A stretch of DNA of 64,000 nt from Butyrivibrio sp. XPD2006 (GTDB lineage: Bacteria > Bacillota > Clostridia > Lachnospirales > Lachnospiraceae). The DNA is taken from assembly GCF_000420865.1 (NCBI RefSeq), contig NZ_ATVT01000003.1, positions 186,001-250,000 of the forward strand, read 5' to 3'. The position numbers and the translations under genes were made by a program. How positions within the stretch are numbered: the first letter of the stretch is position 1; every line of letters begins with the position of its first letter. The notes beneath the pieces were generated by a model, which saw only the letters and a program-made list of their open reading frames with translations, was not told the DNA's origin and did not search any database. Shown one piece after another: positions 1-7,908 of the stretch.

Positions 1-1
1 T

Positions 2-481
2 ATCATCATCATTGCAATTGTGCTTAAGTTTACCAACCTGGGACTTTACACTCAGGCAGTAGGTATCAACGAGAGTTCATCAAGACTTAACGGTATCAAC
101 CCCACATTTATCAAGTTCCTTTCATTTGTTATCCTGGGACTTTGCGTGGCAGTTGCAGCTCTGATCAAGGTTAGCCGTCTTTCAACCATCAACTATTCGG
201 TTATTGCAAAAGACATTGAGATGGATGCAATTCTTGCCGTAGCCCTTGGAGGAAATGCTCTTTCAGGCGGTAAGTTCAACATCTGGGCTTCAATCCTTGG
301 AGCATATGTAATCCAGTTCCTTACAACAACACTTTATAAGTTCAATGTGCCTTCGGATGCACTTGCAGCTTATAAGGCGGTAGTTGTTATCATCCTTGTT
401 GTATTCTCTGCTCCTAAGGCAAGAGAGTATATGGAGATGTTTGTAAAGAAGCTGAATCCTGTCAGAAAGGAGGCGGCTTAA
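2..481 (+). CDS. Sugar ABC transporter permease, 3' part (RbsC/YtfT type)
   Basis: Cut by the left edge: the frame is open from base 2, so the true start lies outside and the GTG at 20 is internal. The visible ~159 residues hold hydrophobic segments and the conserved stretch around AVALGGNALSGGKFN, which matches the membrane permeases of ribose/galactofuranose-type ABC importers (BPD_transp_2 family). It would form one half of the membrane channel, paired with the permease encoded directly downstream: its TAA stop (479-481) abuts the next ATG at 482, and the RBS of that gene (AAAGGAGG, 466-473) lies inside this one. The ATPase gene is presumably upstream, outside the window. Family assignment is firm; the sugar is inferred from the binding protein two genes on. 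Confidence 0.85.
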   Translation: MIIIAIVLKFTNLGLYTQAVGINESSSRLNGINPTFIKFLSFVILGLCVAVAALIKVSRLSTINYSVIAKDIEMDAILAVALGGNALSGGKFNIWASILGAYVIQFLTTTLYKFNVPSDALAAYKAVVVIILVVFSAPKAREYMEMFVKKLNPVRKEAA

Positions 482-1522
482 ATGAAAGACAAGAAAAAAG
501 AAAGCATCTTCAATAAGATGAATGACACTAACCTCCTGCTGACCATTACCATTGTGATCTTTTTCCTGATGTATATCGGAGCGGTACTGTTCCAGGGAGG
601 CGGATTTTCCAAGCCTCAGATGTTCTTTAACATCTTAAACGCCAACGCTGCTCTTATCATCACTGCATGCGGAATGAGTATAGTAATGATCTCGGGCGGA
701 ATCGATATTTCCGTTGGTGGAGTTGTAGCTCTTGTTTCAATGTGCTGTGCAGTATATCTGGACAAAACAAATTCTCCGAGCCTTCTGGTTTCGGTACTTA
801 TAGCTGTTGGTATCGGTGTACTTTACGGACTGGTTCAGGGTTTTTTGGTTGCTGTTCTTGATATCCAGCCGTTCATAGTTTCTCTTGCGGGAATGTTCTT
901 TGCAAGAGGTATGACAACCATAGTAAACACAGCACCTTTCAACGTTGAGAATCAGGCGTTTATGGCGCTTAAGGACACTCGTGTGAATGTGCCTTTCCTT
1001 GGTTCATACAACAAGAAGGGTATATATGTTCCGGCATATATTGAAATTGGTGTTATTGTAGCTCTTCTTATTGTGATATTATTGTTTGTAGTGCTCAAAT
1101 GGACCAAGCTTGGAAGAAGCTTTTATGCAGTGGGCGGCAACAAGCAGAGTGCGCTGATGATGGGTATAAACGTAAGAAGGACCAAGTTCCTGTCACACCT
1201 TATCTGCTCAACACTTGCCGGTATCGGAGGATATGTATATTTCCTTCATGTAGGATCCGGATCTGCAAGCCATGCAATGGGTATGGAGATGAACGCTATT
1301 GCTTCATCAATCATCGGTGGTACACTGCTTACCGGTGGTGTTGGTAATATTATCGGAACATTCTTCGGAGTGCTTTCCCTTAGTACCATCCAGAACATTG
1401 TTGCATCAGCAGGACTTGATGAAGCATGGTGGACAGGTATCACCATTGCTGCAATGCTCTGCATCTTCCTTCTTATCCAGAGCGTAGTTATGGCTCAGAA
1501 AAAGAAAGCTATCAAGGCCTGA
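482..1522 (+). CDS. Sugar ABC transporter permease (YjfF/RbsC type)
   Basis: 346-residue polytopic membrane protein with a short charged N-terminus, then about eight to ten hydrophobic segments. It carries the family signature around residues 60-80 (SIVMISGGIDISVGGVV) and a second one near the C-terminus (IIGGTLLTGGVGNIIGT). These mark the permeases of ribose, galactofuranose and AI-2 type importers. It is the second permease of the operon; two non-identical permeases followed by a binding protein is the ytfT-yjfF arrangement of the E. coli galactofuranose system, though here the binding protein comes last. Translation is probably coupled to the previous gene, since the stop and start are adjacent. 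Substrate is not proven by sequence. Confidence 0.9.
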   Translation: MKDKKKESIFNKMNDTNLLLTITIVIFFLMYIGAVLFQGGGFSKPQMFFNILNANAALIITACGMSIVMISGGIDISVGGVVALVSMCCAVYLDKTNSPSLLVSVLIAVGIGVLYGLVQGFLVAVLDIQPFIVSLAGMFFARGMTTIVNTAPFNVENQAFMALKDTRVNVPFLGSYNKKGIYVPAYIEIGVIVALLIVILLFVVLKWTKLGRSFYAVGGNKQSALMMGINVRRTKFLSHLICSTLAGIGGYVYFLHVGSGSASHAMGMEMNAIASSIIGGTLLTGGVGNIIGTFFGVLSLSTIQNIVASAGLDEAWWTGITIAAMLCIFLLIQSVVMAQKKKAIKA

Positions 1523-1538
1523 GGATAAATAAGGAAAC

Positions 1539-2585
1539 ATGAAAAGATTTTTAAAATTGATACCTTTGCTGCTCCTGCTGCCGGCTGTTCTGGCAGGTTG
1601 CGGGAGTGGCGTTCCTTCCGAAAGTGCGGAAGAAATAATAGAAACCCAAAAAGCCGACGATGCCATTACCGTCGGCTTCTCTCAGTTGGGGGCGGAATCA
1701 GATTGGAGAAGTGCCAACACAGACTCTATGCTTGAGGCCTTCAAGGAAGAAGACGGTTACAATCTGATCTACAAGAACGGCCAGCAGAAACAGGCCAATC
1801 AGATCACAGCCATCAGGATGTTTATTCAGCAGGAGGTGGACTATATAGTACTGGCACCTTCTACTGAGGACGGATGGGAAACTGTTCTGAGTGAAGCCAG
1901 AGAGGCAGACATTCCTGTGATCCTCGTTGACAGAAGAGTAAACACGGCGGATAAGAATCTCTACTCATGCTGGGTCGGTTCTGACTTTGAGCTTGAGGGA
2001 AAAAAGATGGCGGCCTGGATCAAGGCATACACCGAAAGCGCAGGTATTGCGCCCGAGGACCTTCACATAGTAAACATTCAGGGCAATATCGGTTCGACAG
2101 CCCAGATCGGAAGGACAAGAGGCCTTGCAAATGCTGCCAGGGACAACGGATGGGACCTTATGGCGGAGGTGAGCGGAGACTTTACCGAGAACAGAGGAAG
2201 AGAGGTCATGGGCGCTCTTCTTAAAAGGTTTGATAATATCAACGTTGTCTACTGTGAGAACGATAACATGGCCATAGGAGCCATCGACGCCATAGAGAGC
2301 GCAGGACGAAAAGTGGGTTCAAACATCAAATATGGTGAGATCATGGTGGTATCCTTCGACGGTGTCAACGAGACAGCCCTCGAGTATGCAAACCAGGGCA
2401 AGATTTCCTGTATCGCGGAGTGCAACCCTCTCCACGGACCAAGAGTCAGGGCTCTCATCGAGATGCTCCAAAGGGGGGAGACACCTGAGAAGTTCAACTA
2501 TGTTGACGAGACACTTTTTAGTTCTGTTCCGGGAGTCGATGCAATCGTGGTAGACGGCAAGGCTTATAAGGTTGAGAGAAAGTGA
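1539..2585 (+). CDS. Sugar ABC transporter substrate-binding lipoprotein (YtfQ-like)
   Basis: 348-residue type-1 periplasmic-binding-protein fold exported as a lipoprotein: basic MKRF start, leucine-rich core, lipobox LAGC with Cys at residue 21. From about residue 44 the protein follows the E. coli galactofuranose-binding protein YtfQ closely: VGFSQLGAESDWR, NGQQKQANQI, DYIVLAPSTEDGWE, PVILVDRRV, and a Q-G-N-I-G-S segment are the recognisable blocks. It should deliver a monosaccharide, perhaps a furanose form, to the two permeases encoded just upstream (16-bp gap). No terminator is evident after the stop, but a new promoter starts about 55 bases on. Galactofuranose is a reasonable guess from recalled similarity; ribose or arabinofuranose are alternatives. 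Confidence 0.85.
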   Translation: MKRFLKLIPLLLLLPAVLAGCGSGVPSESAEEIIETQKADDAITVGFSQLGAESDWRSANTDSMLEAFKEEDGYNLIYKNGQQKQANQITAIRMFIQQEVDYIVLAPSTEDGWETVLSEAREADIPVILVDRRVNTADKNLYSCWVGSDFELEGKKMAAWIKAYTESAGIAPEDLHIVNIQGNIGSTAQIGRTRGLANAARDNGWDLMAEVSGDFTENRGREVMGALLKRFDNINVVYCENDNMAIGAIDAIESAGRKVGSNIKYGEIMVVSFDGVNETALEYANQGKISCIAECNPLHGPRVRALIEMLQRGETPEKFNYVDETLFSSVPGVDAIVVDGKAYKVERK

Positions 2586-2639
2586 TCAGGATGCTTCCAG
2601 GCTTAGAAGGCTAAGACTAAAGAATCGAATCAGACATGC

Positions 2640-2670
2640 TTGTACTTATTATCGGATTGGATGTTATACT
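2640..2670 (+). promoter_or_regulatory. Promoter of the TlpA / CXXC / 4Fe-4S operon
   Basis: An extended -10 (TGTTATACT, 2662-2670) is preceded by TTGTAC at 2640-2645 as a weak -35 with a long 19-bp gap. It lies 55 bases before the RBS of the TlpA-like gene and gives that operon its own transcription start, separate from the sugar transporter upstream. Prediction by eye only. Confidence 0.5.
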
Positions 2671-2724
2671 TAAAGTGTCTAGTTAGTACGATGATACCGG
2701 GCTCGGAACATGGAGGTAATACTT

Positions 2725-3336
2725 ATGAAGAAGACAGCTGCAATGTTTCTTATAGCGACACTTTCAATCAGCATGCTGGCAGGCTGTGGCAAGAGCAATC
2801 AGCCTTCTGCGGATCAGCAGACAGCGACCACTCAAAAGACTGAGGCTCAAGCTACTGCCCAAACCACGGAGATTATTTCTTCGGAGGATGTTATAGCAGG
2901 CTATACCGTCAAGGACCTGGAACTTAACGACGTTGCTCTGGCCGATTATATCAAAGACAACAAGGTGACCATGATCAATTTCTGGGGGACATTCTGTGGA
3001 CCTTGTCTTTCGGAGATGCCGGCTCTTGGCGAAATTGAAAGAAGATACAAGGATAAGGGCTTTGAGATTGTGGGACTTACCACTGATGTGGCTGATCTGG
3101 AAGGAAATTATGATGAGAGCACTATTGATGATGCGAGAGCTATCATAGAGGATACAGGAATCACATATCCAATTCTCGTAGCTCCTGCGCAGCTCATGGT
3201 GGATATCGGACTTCAGTACGTTCCGACAACATATTTCCTTGACTCAGAGGGTAATGTTCTTGGCTCTCCCGAAGTGGGGAGCAAGACCAGCGTGGAATGG
3301 GAGGATGTTATTAACAGATACCTTTCCGCAGAATAA
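2725..3336 (+). CDS. TlpA-like thiol-disulfide oxidoreductase lipoprotein
   Basis: 203 residues from ATG 2725, chosen because GGAGG (2712-2716) sits 8 bases before it; the in-frame ATG at 2710 would contain the RBS. Signal peptide with lipobox LAGC, then a low-complexity Q/T/A linker, then a thioredoxin fold from about residue 60. The active site is C91-G-P-C94 inside a WGTFCGPCLSEMP block, typical of TlpA/ResA proteins, and the cis-proline region is seen as YVPTTYFLD. It should act outside the membrane, reducing or exchanging disulfides. It is first in a three-gene operon with a tiny CXXC protein and a polytopic 4Fe-4S protein, so electrons may reach its CXXC from the membrane iron-sulfur protein (inference). 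Confidence 0.9.
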   Translation: MKKTAAMFLIATLSISMLAGCGKSNQPSADQQTATTQKTEAQATAQTTEIISSEDVIAGYTVKDLELNDVALADYIKDNKVTMINFWGTFCGPCLSEMPALGEIERRYKDKGFEIVGLTTDVADLEGNYDESTIDDARAIIEDTGITYPILVAPAQLMVDIGLQYVPTTYFLDSEGNVLGSPEVGSKTSVEWEDVINRYLSAE

Positions 3337-3348
3337 GAAGAGGTTGTT

Positions 3349-3495
3349 ATGAAAAAGACTGTACCGATCTATGTTACGCTGATCCTTCTTTTGATTGCCA
3401 TAGCTTCCTGCATTTTCGGGATCAGCAGAGGCGAAGTGAAAACCGTAGCTAAAAAGGCAACCAATATTTGCATGGAGTGTATCGGAATTGGCTGA
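3349..3495 (+). CDS. Small membrane protein with CXXC, CD1871A-like
   Basis: A 48-residue open frame, ATG 3349 to TGA 3493-3495, only 12 bases after the TlpA-like gene with AGAGG upstream as RBS. One hydrophobic segment (about residues 6-25, containing a Cys at 21) is followed by a basic stretch and the C-terminal C41-M-E-C44 motif. Size, single membrane helix and terminal CMEC fit the family I know as CD1871A family CXXC motif-containing protein. Its end overlaps the next gene's TTG start by 8 bases, which argues for translational coupling. The function of the family is not established to my knowledge; position suggests a role in passing electrons between the 4Fe-4S protein and the extracellular thioredoxin. 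Confidence 0.75.
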   Translation: MKKTVPIYVTLILLLIAIASCIFGISRGEVKTVAKKATNICMECIGIG

Positions 3496-4339
3496 CAGTG
3501 GCTTAAAGAAACACAGAATAATAAGAAAAGGTGTTCAGGCTGGATGGGGAATCCTTTCGAATGCCCATTTCAAGGGCTTTCTTACAGCGTCTATCTATAA
3601 GGGACCGCTCAAGAATTTCTGCGTTCCGGGGATGAACTGCTACTCGTGTCCGGGGGCGCTTGGAGCATGCCCAATCGGAGCCATGCAGTCCATCTTCGAC
3701 GCCAGGAAAAGAAAATTCGCCTTTTATGTAGTTGGCTATCTTGCTGCGATAGGTCTTTTGGTGGGAAGATTTATCTGCGGATGGCTGTGTCTTTTTGGCC
3801 TTATTGAAGAACTTCTTTATATGATCCCAACCCCTAAAATAAAGATACCACAGAAGGCAGACAAAGTTCTCAGATACCTTAAGTATGTATTTCTTTTGGT
3901 GTTTGTCTTTGGACTGCCCTTTTTTTACAGGTCAGAACTTGGGACGGGAGATCCGTTCTTTTGCAAGTATATATGCCCTGTCGGGACTTTGGAAGCAGGA
4001 GTTCCTCTGGTCCTTTTGGACAGTTCACTTAAAACGGCGATAGGAGCGCTCTTTAGGTGGAAGGTAGCCATACTCGTTGGCTGCATCCTTGCATCTGTCT
4101 TTATTTACAGACCCTTCTGCAAATATGTATGTCCCTTGGGAGCATTCTATTCCCTGTTCCAGAAGGTGAGCCTCCTTAAGATGTCTTTTAACAAAGACGC
4201 GTGTGTGAATTGCGGAACCTGTGCCCGAATCTGCAAGATGAATGTTGATCCAATGAAGAACCCCAACAGTGCAGAGTGCATCAGATGCGGCGAGTGCGTT
4301 AAGGCCTGCCCCAGTAGTGCACTCAGGTTTAAAATATAA
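3488..4339 (+). CDS. NapH-like membrane 4Fe-4S binding protein
   Basis: 283 residues starting at TTG 3488; GGAG at 3474-3477 is 10 bases before, and no ATG or GTG lies near in frame. The N-terminal region has Cys45, Cys51, Cys54 and Cys61 (C-V-P-G-M-N-C-Y-S-C and ACPIG). Membrane segments follow with two C-G-W-L-C / K-Y-x-C-P-x-G type motifs (ICGWLC, YICPVG, YVCPLG) that are hallmarks of NapH/NosR/YccM membrane ferredoxins. The C-terminal ~50 residues are a two-cluster ferredoxin (CVNCGTCARIC and CIRCGECVKACP). It would move electrons across or along the membrane from a cytoplasmic donor. It is the last gene of the TlpA operon. Partner and direction of flow are inferred. Confidence 0.88.
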   Translation: MADSGLKKHRIIRKGVQAGWGILSNAHFKGFLTASIYKGPLKNFCVPGMNCYSCPGALGACPIGAMQSIFDARKRKFAFYVVGYLAAIGLLVGRFICGWLCLFGLIEELLYMIPTPKIKIPQKADKVLRYLKYVFLLVFVFGLPFFYRSELGTGDPFFCKYICPVGTLEAGVPLVLLDSSLKTAIGALFRWKVAILVGCILASVFIYRPFCKYVCPLGAFYSLFQKVSLLKMSFNKDACVNCGTCARICKMNVDPMKNPNSAECIRCGECVKACPSSALRFKI

Positions 4340-4401
4340 ACAGATTATAAATAATAATAAACCAACCATAAAATTACAAAATATTTGTTTTTTATGATGG
4401 G

Positions 4402-4410
4402 TGGTATGAT
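4402..4410 (+). promoter_or_regulatory. Possible extended -10 for the surface-protein gene
   Basis: TGGTATGAT at 4402-4410 fits an extended -10 and lies 70 bases before the start codon at 4480. No good -35 is found at normal spacing (TTGTTT at 4385 is too close), so this is tentative. Confidence 0.3.
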
Positions 4411-4479
4411 TGCTACATGGTTATCCTATAACCTATAGAAAATAAAAACAAGGGAAAAAACAGGGAAAGGATAACGAAA

Positions 4480-6288
4480 ATGAAAAAGAGATTCATTGTA
4501 ACAGTTCTGGCGATGGCAATGGTAACTACCTCTGTAGCAGGAGTTAAGGTAACAGCTTATGCAGATGACGGCGAAGGCGCACCTGCAGAAGAGGCCGCAG
4601 CACCCGCAGCAGAAGCAGCACCTGCAGCAGAAGCGTCAACACCTGCAGCAGAAGAGACCCCAGCACCTGCAGCAGAAGAGACAGTACCTGCAGAAGAGGA
4701 AGCGCCTGCAGAGGTTATAACTGAGACAGGGGATGGCCTTGTTATAACAGATAATTCTGACGGATCCAAGACTGTTGAGTATGATCTTAGTGTAACAGGA
4801 ATGACATCAGAGGAAAGCTTACAGGAAGTTGTAGATGAGAAGACAACTGAGCAGGAAGAGATAAAAAGCGACGTTGAAAGTCAGAATGGAACATACACCT
4901 ATGAAATTACTACTAAGGTTGAGGAGAAGGAAGAGGAAGTAACTGAAGAGAAGTCCTTTGAATCCCAGGAGAAGCTCGAAGAATATGTAACAGAGCTGGC
5001 TACTCAGGAAGATATAAAGAATATTGAGGTAGTTACATCAGAGCAGGGCGTTACAGCAAAGCAGGTTGATTTTGACGGATATCATCAAAATGAAGATGGT
5101 ACTGTAACAGAGAGCTCTGATGAAGAGGGTATCTACTATTACGAGGGTTATTATGTTAAGTATAAAGGAGATGACAGTTACTCAGTAGTTATTACAGGCG
5201 GCGTTGAGAGCATTACTATTGACCTGTCATGGCTTGCTGAAGATGCATTTGTCAGAGATATGTGGGGAGATCCGGAGCCCGGAGACGGAACAGGATACAG
5301 CGTAAGTATCGTAAATGAGTCCGGAGATGTCTATGAAACAACAGAGTATAATACAGGAACCGACGGACCATACAGATATTGCGCAACATCCAAATTCAAA
5401 GAGGAATGGGGAACAGTGGTATCCGAAGAAAATGGCAAAACTTACTACATTCCAAATGATATCCGCTATCTCAACGGAAGATTATTAGACCTTAAAACAA
5501 CCGAGGCTGCCAGATATTTTTGGCCTAGCTACTGGGATAGATACGATAACGCAAAGAATATGACTCTTGATCAGATACTTGAGTATTACAATTCTGTTCT
5601 TGATACTGAAGAACCTTACACAGATGTAGCAAAGGCGTGGGCAGATAACTTTAATGAAAGAGCATGGCAGACCAGTTACGTTGCAGATGGTGAAGAGCAG
5701 ACAGGAAATTCATTATTTGCCAACTTAAAGCTTGAAGATGAAACACCTTTGGATTTCAACGTTAAAGTTCTCCTTGATGGCGGAGCTACAGATAATTTTT
5801 ATCAGAGCACTGCATGGAGCTTTATAGAAAATATTGTCCTTGGGGTAGTTAAGACCCTCAATGCAGGCATCAGCTACACAAAGGTATCCGATGTATTTAC
5901 TGCAGAAGTAACTGGAAATGGTTCTATTCCTTCCGACAGCACAACACCGGATCCAACACCTACACCAACACCGGATCCAACACCTACACCAACACCTACA
6001 CCAACACCGGATCCAACACCAACACCTACACCAGCACCGACACCTACTCCTACACCTGATCCAACACCTGTAGTTATAGAAGAAACGCCCGTTGCATTGG
6101 CACAGACTCCCGCACAGCCTGAGGCTCAGGTTCTCGGAGCAACAAGGCAGGCCGGCAGTGGCGCAGCAGTACTCGGAGCAAGAAGAGGCGCAACAGAGGA
6201 TACATCGAACATGGCAACATCAGTAGCACTTATCCTTGCAGCAGCCGGCACACTTGCAGCAGTATTTGCTAAAAGAAAAGAAGCGTAA
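4480..6288 (+). CDS. Large secreted, probably wall- or membrane-anchored surface protein
   Basis: 602 residues with RBS GGAAAGGATAACG region before ATG 4480. A signal peptide ([10 protein letters not shown]... to about residue 29) is followed by an Ala/Glu/Pro-rich repeat, an acidic region rich in Glu/Thr to about residue 200, a globular region (about 205-485) without a domain I recognise, a Pro-Thr-Asp linker (about 488-528), then a C-terminal tail. The tail contains two copies of V-L-G-A-[TR]-R (VLGATR, VLGARR), a hydrophobic helix of about 20 residues and the basic end KRKEA. That layout resembles a sorting signal, but there is no LPXTG. Monocistronic: a terminator lies at 6338. The ligand or substrate is unknown. 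Confidence 0.8.
   Translation: MKKRFIVTVLAMAMVTTSVAGVKVTAYADDGEGAPAEEAAAPAAEAAPAAEASTPAAEETPAPAAEETVPAEEEAPAEVITETGDGLVITDNSDGSKTVEYDLSVTGMTSEESLQEVVDEKTTEQEEIKSDVESQNGTYTYEITTKVEEKEEEVTEEKSFESQEKLEEYVTELATQEDIKNIEVVTSEQGVTAKQVDFDGYHQNEDGTVTESSDEEGIYYYEGYYVKYKGDDSYSVVITGGVESITIDLSWLAEDAFVRDMWGDPEPGDGTGYSVSIVNESGDVYETTEYNTGTDGPYRYCATSKFKEEWGTVVSEENGKTYYIPNDIRYLNGRLLDLKTTEAARYFWPSYWDRYDNAKNMTLDQILEYYNSVLDTEEPYTDVAKAWADNFNERAWQTSYVADGEEQTGNSLFANLKLEDETPLDFNVKVLLDGGATDNFYQSTAWSFIENIVLGVVKTLNAGISYTKVSDVFTAEVTGNGSIPSDSTTPDPTPTPTPDPTPTPTPTPTPDPTPTPTPAPTPTPTPDPTPVVIEETPVALAQTPAQPEAQVLGATRQAGSGAAVLGARRGATEDTSNMATSVALILAAAGTLAAVFAKRKEA
5941..6069 (+). repeat. Pro-Thr-(Asp) coding repeat in the surface protein
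   Basis: About 130 bases of imperfect 6- and 15-base units (CCAACACCTACA, CCGGATCCAACA) encode P-T-P-T-P-D-P-T-P. This is a rigid extended linker that spaces the globular region from the envelope anchor. Such repeats change length easily by slippage. Confidence 0.9.
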
Positions 6289-6337
6289 GCAAAAAATATC
6301 CCGATAATCCCTATAATAAAAAGAAACACTAAGTTGG

Positions 6338-6372
6338 AAAATGGCTGCTTTGATAAGCAGTCATTTTCTTGT
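6338..6372 (+). terminator. Intrinsic terminator after the surface-protein gene
   Basis: A 13-bp stem (6338-6350 with 6355-6367, one G-U pair), loop TGAT, followed by a weak T-rich tract (TTTTCTTG). It sits 50 bases past the stop codon at 6288. Confidence 0.8.
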
Positions 6373-6443
6373 ATCAAAGGGCGTTTCTGCTCCGGCTGTA
6401 AAGGGAAGATCAGCGGAATGTAATCGAAAAAAAGAAAAAAGTG

Positions 6444-6472
6444 TTGACATGAGTTCGCCATTGTGTTAAATT
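6444..6472 (+). promoter_or_regulatory. Promoter of the infC-rpmI-rplT operon
   Basis: Perfect -35 TTGACA (6444-6449), 17-bp spacer, -10 TAAATT (6467-6472) with an extended-TG at 6464-6465. The start point would be near 6480, giving a leader of about 165 bases that contains the attenuator. Confidence 0.8.
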
Positions 6473-6498
6473 ATATCAGTGTTTGAAAACAAAGCAGA

Positions 6499-6620
6499 GT
6501 ATCCACTCTCACCCTGCGGCACAGCCAGTAGCGGTTAATATCTTTTCAAATCCAAGCTATAGCGCGAGGATTCTGTGATTGATTTTAGTGGATACATTTG
6601 CGAATGTATCCATTTTTTTT
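6499..6620 (+). promoter_or_regulatory. infC leader attenuator (L20-leader-like)
   Basis: A perfect 10-bp terminator hairpin (6589-6598 with 6603-6612, loop TGCG) and eight T residues lies in the leader 30 bases before infC. Near the 5' end of the transcript, GTATCCACT (6499-6507) is exactly complementary to AGTGGATAC (6587-6595), which includes most of the terminator's left arm. The two pairings exclude each other, so the long-range helix would act as antiterminator. In Bacillus subtilis the same operon is controlled by ribosomal protein L20 through leader attenuation; this element has the layout expected of that control. L20 binding itself cannot be read from the sequence. Confidence 0.75.
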
Positions 6621-6642
6621 ATTCATTTTGGAGGGTAAAGCC

Positions 6643-7152
6643 ATTAGCGAGTTATTTATTAACGAACAGATCAGAGCTAAAGAGGTCCGTGTAATCGGTA
6701 TTGAGGGAGATCAGCTTGGTGTTATGTCAATTCAGGATGCCAGGAAGATCGCAGAAGACGAGGGTGTTGACCTTGTCATGATAGCTCCAACTGCTAAGCC
6801 ACCTGTTTGCAGAGTAGTTGACTATGGTAAGTTCAAGTATGAGCAGCTTCGTAAAGAGAAGGAAGCTCGTAAGAAACAGAAGACTGTTGAGATCAAGGAG
6901 ATCAGACTTTCTCCCAACATTGATACCAACGATCTTAATACTAAGGTAAACGCTGCCAAGAAATTCCTTGAGAAAGGAAACAGAGTTAAGATCACACTTC
7001 GTTTCCGCGGACGTGAGATGGCACATATGGGAGCCAGCGTTCACATTCTCACAGATTTTGCAGAGGCACTTGCCGATGTTGCTGTTGTTGAGAAACAGCC
7101 CAAGGTTGAGGGACGTTCAATGACCATGTTCCTTGCCGAGAAGAAAAACTGA
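6643..7152 (+). CDS. infC: Translation initiation factor IF-3 (AUU start)
   Basis: 169 residues if initiated at ATT 6643, giving (M)SELFINEQIRAKEVRVIG. This start is chosen because GGAGGG (6630-6635) is 7-8 bases upstream, the protein then begins exactly where IF-3 normally begins, and the only nearby in-frame ATG (6604) lies inside the terminator hairpin. IF-3 binds the 30S subunit, keeps it free of 50S and checks the start codon; rare AUU starts on infC are known in E. coli, where IF-3 represses its own translation by rejecting them. Both IF-3 domains are present, including the linker (KYEQLRKEKEARKKQK) and the C-terminal TLRFRGREMAH block. First gene of infC-rpmI-rplT. Confidence 0.95.
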   Translation: MSELFINEQIRAKEVRVIGIEGDQLGVMSIQDARKIAEDEGVDLVMIAPTAKPPVCRVVDYGKFKYEQLRKEKEARKKQKTVEIKEIRLSPNIDTNDLNTKVNAAKKFLEKGNRVKITLRFRGREMAHMGASVHILTDFAEALADVAVVEKQPKVEGRSMTMFLAEKKN

Positions 7153-7180
7153 TCATTAGCCATTATTGGTTAAAGATAAA

Positions 7181-7218
7181 TATGATATAGGTCAATACAG
7201 AGAAATCCGTATATCATA
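7181..7218 (+). other. Inverted repeat between infC and rpmI
   Basis: TATGATATA (7181-7189) is exactly complementary to TATATCATA (7210-7218); an inner GG/CC pair lengthens the stem with one bulged G. It ends 30 bases before the rpmI start. It has no T-tract, so it is not a terminator; it may be a processing or translational control structure, since L20 also acts at the rpmI start in E. coli. Confidence 0.45.
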
Positions 7219-7247
7219 AAAAGCGTAAAGTATAGGAGGAAATAGCA

Positions 7248-7445
7248 ATGCTGAAGATGAAAACAAAGAGAGCAGCTGCCAAGAGATTCAAGGTTACAGG
7301 CACAGGAAAGCTCATGAGAAACAAAGCGTATAAGCGCCACATCTTAACAAAGAAGTCCACAAAGAGAAAGAGAAATCTTAGACATGCCGGACTTGTTGAC
7401 GCTACTAATGTTAAGACAATGAAGCAGATCCTTCCTTACGCTTAA
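7248..7445 (+). CDS. rpmI: 50S ribosomal protein L35
   Basis: 65 residues, strongly basic, with the L35 features [19 protein letters not shown] at the N-terminus and [16 protein letters not shown] in the middle. RBS AGGAGG lies 8 bases before ATG 7248. L35 is a small component of the large ribosomal subunit. It sits between infC and rplT, the standard order, and shares their leader-controlled transcript. Confidence 0.97.
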   Translation: MLKMKTKRAAAKRFKVTGTGKLMRNKAYKRHILTKKSTKRKRNLRHAGLVDATNVKTMKQILPYA

Positions 7446-7503
7446 TCAGTTGGAAGAATCTAAAGTCAGGTATATTTTTGATCATTTATAGGAGGATTTA
7501 AAG

Positions 7504-7860
7504 ATGGCAAGAGTTAAAGGCGCATTAAATGCCAAGAAGAAGCACAATAGAGTACTTAAGCTCGCAAAGGGCTATAGAGGAGCAAGATCAAAGCAGTACA
7601 GAGTTGCTAAGCAGTCTGTAATGAGAGCTCTTACTTCAGCATTCGCTGGACGTAAGCAGAAGAAGAGAGATATGAGATCTCTTTGGATCACACGTATCAA
7701 TGCTGCAGCAAGAATCAACGGCCTTTCATACAGCAACATGATGCACGGCCTCAAGCTTGCAGGTGTTGACATCAACAGAAAGATGCTTGCAGAGCTTGCA
7801 GTTAACGATCCTGATGGATTCAAGACACTTGCAGAGCTTGCAAAAGAGAAGATCGCATAA
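7504..7860 (+). CDS. rplT: 50S ribosomal protein L20
   Basis: 118 residues, the normal family length, with [26 protein letters not shown] and [11 protein letters not shown] as clear L20 blocks. RBS AGGAGG at 7490-7495. L20 is needed for early 50S assembly and, in bacteria studied, is the autorepressor of this operon through the leader RNA. Last gene of the operon; a terminator follows at 7909. Confidence 0.97.
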   Translation: MARVKGALNAKKKHNRVLKLAKGYRGARSKQYRVAKQSVMRALTSAFAGRKQKKRDMRSLWITRINAAARINGLSYSNMMHGLKLAGVDINRKMLAELAVNDPDGFKTLAELAKEKIA

Positions 7861-7878
7861 TAATATCGGAAACTTATA

Positions 7879-7907
7879 TTGAATAAATAGTTTTTTGATA
7901 GTAAAAT
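7879..7907 (+). promoter_or_regulatory. Possible promoter for the peptidase gene
   Basis: TTGAAT (7879-7884), 17-bp spacer, TAAAAT (7902-7907). Transcription from it would begin inside the rplT terminator and so avoid forming that hairpin fully. Plausible source of pepD transcription; read by eye. Confidence 0.45.
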
Positions 7908-7908
7908 T

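Noticed and set aside
2586-2640. CTTAG-AAGG-CTAAG as a terminator of the YtfQ-like gene
   Set aside because: Only five base pairs and no T-tract.
4557-4769. Long minus-strand frame opposite the Ala/Glu-rich N-terminus of the surface protein
   Set aside because: A mirror of a biased repeat (GCA/GAA codons); no RBS and the plus-strand gene is well supported.
6598-6642. TTG 6598 or ATG 6604 as the infC start
   Set aside because: Both lie in the leader terminator hairpin, upstream of the RBS, and would add residues foreign to IF-3.
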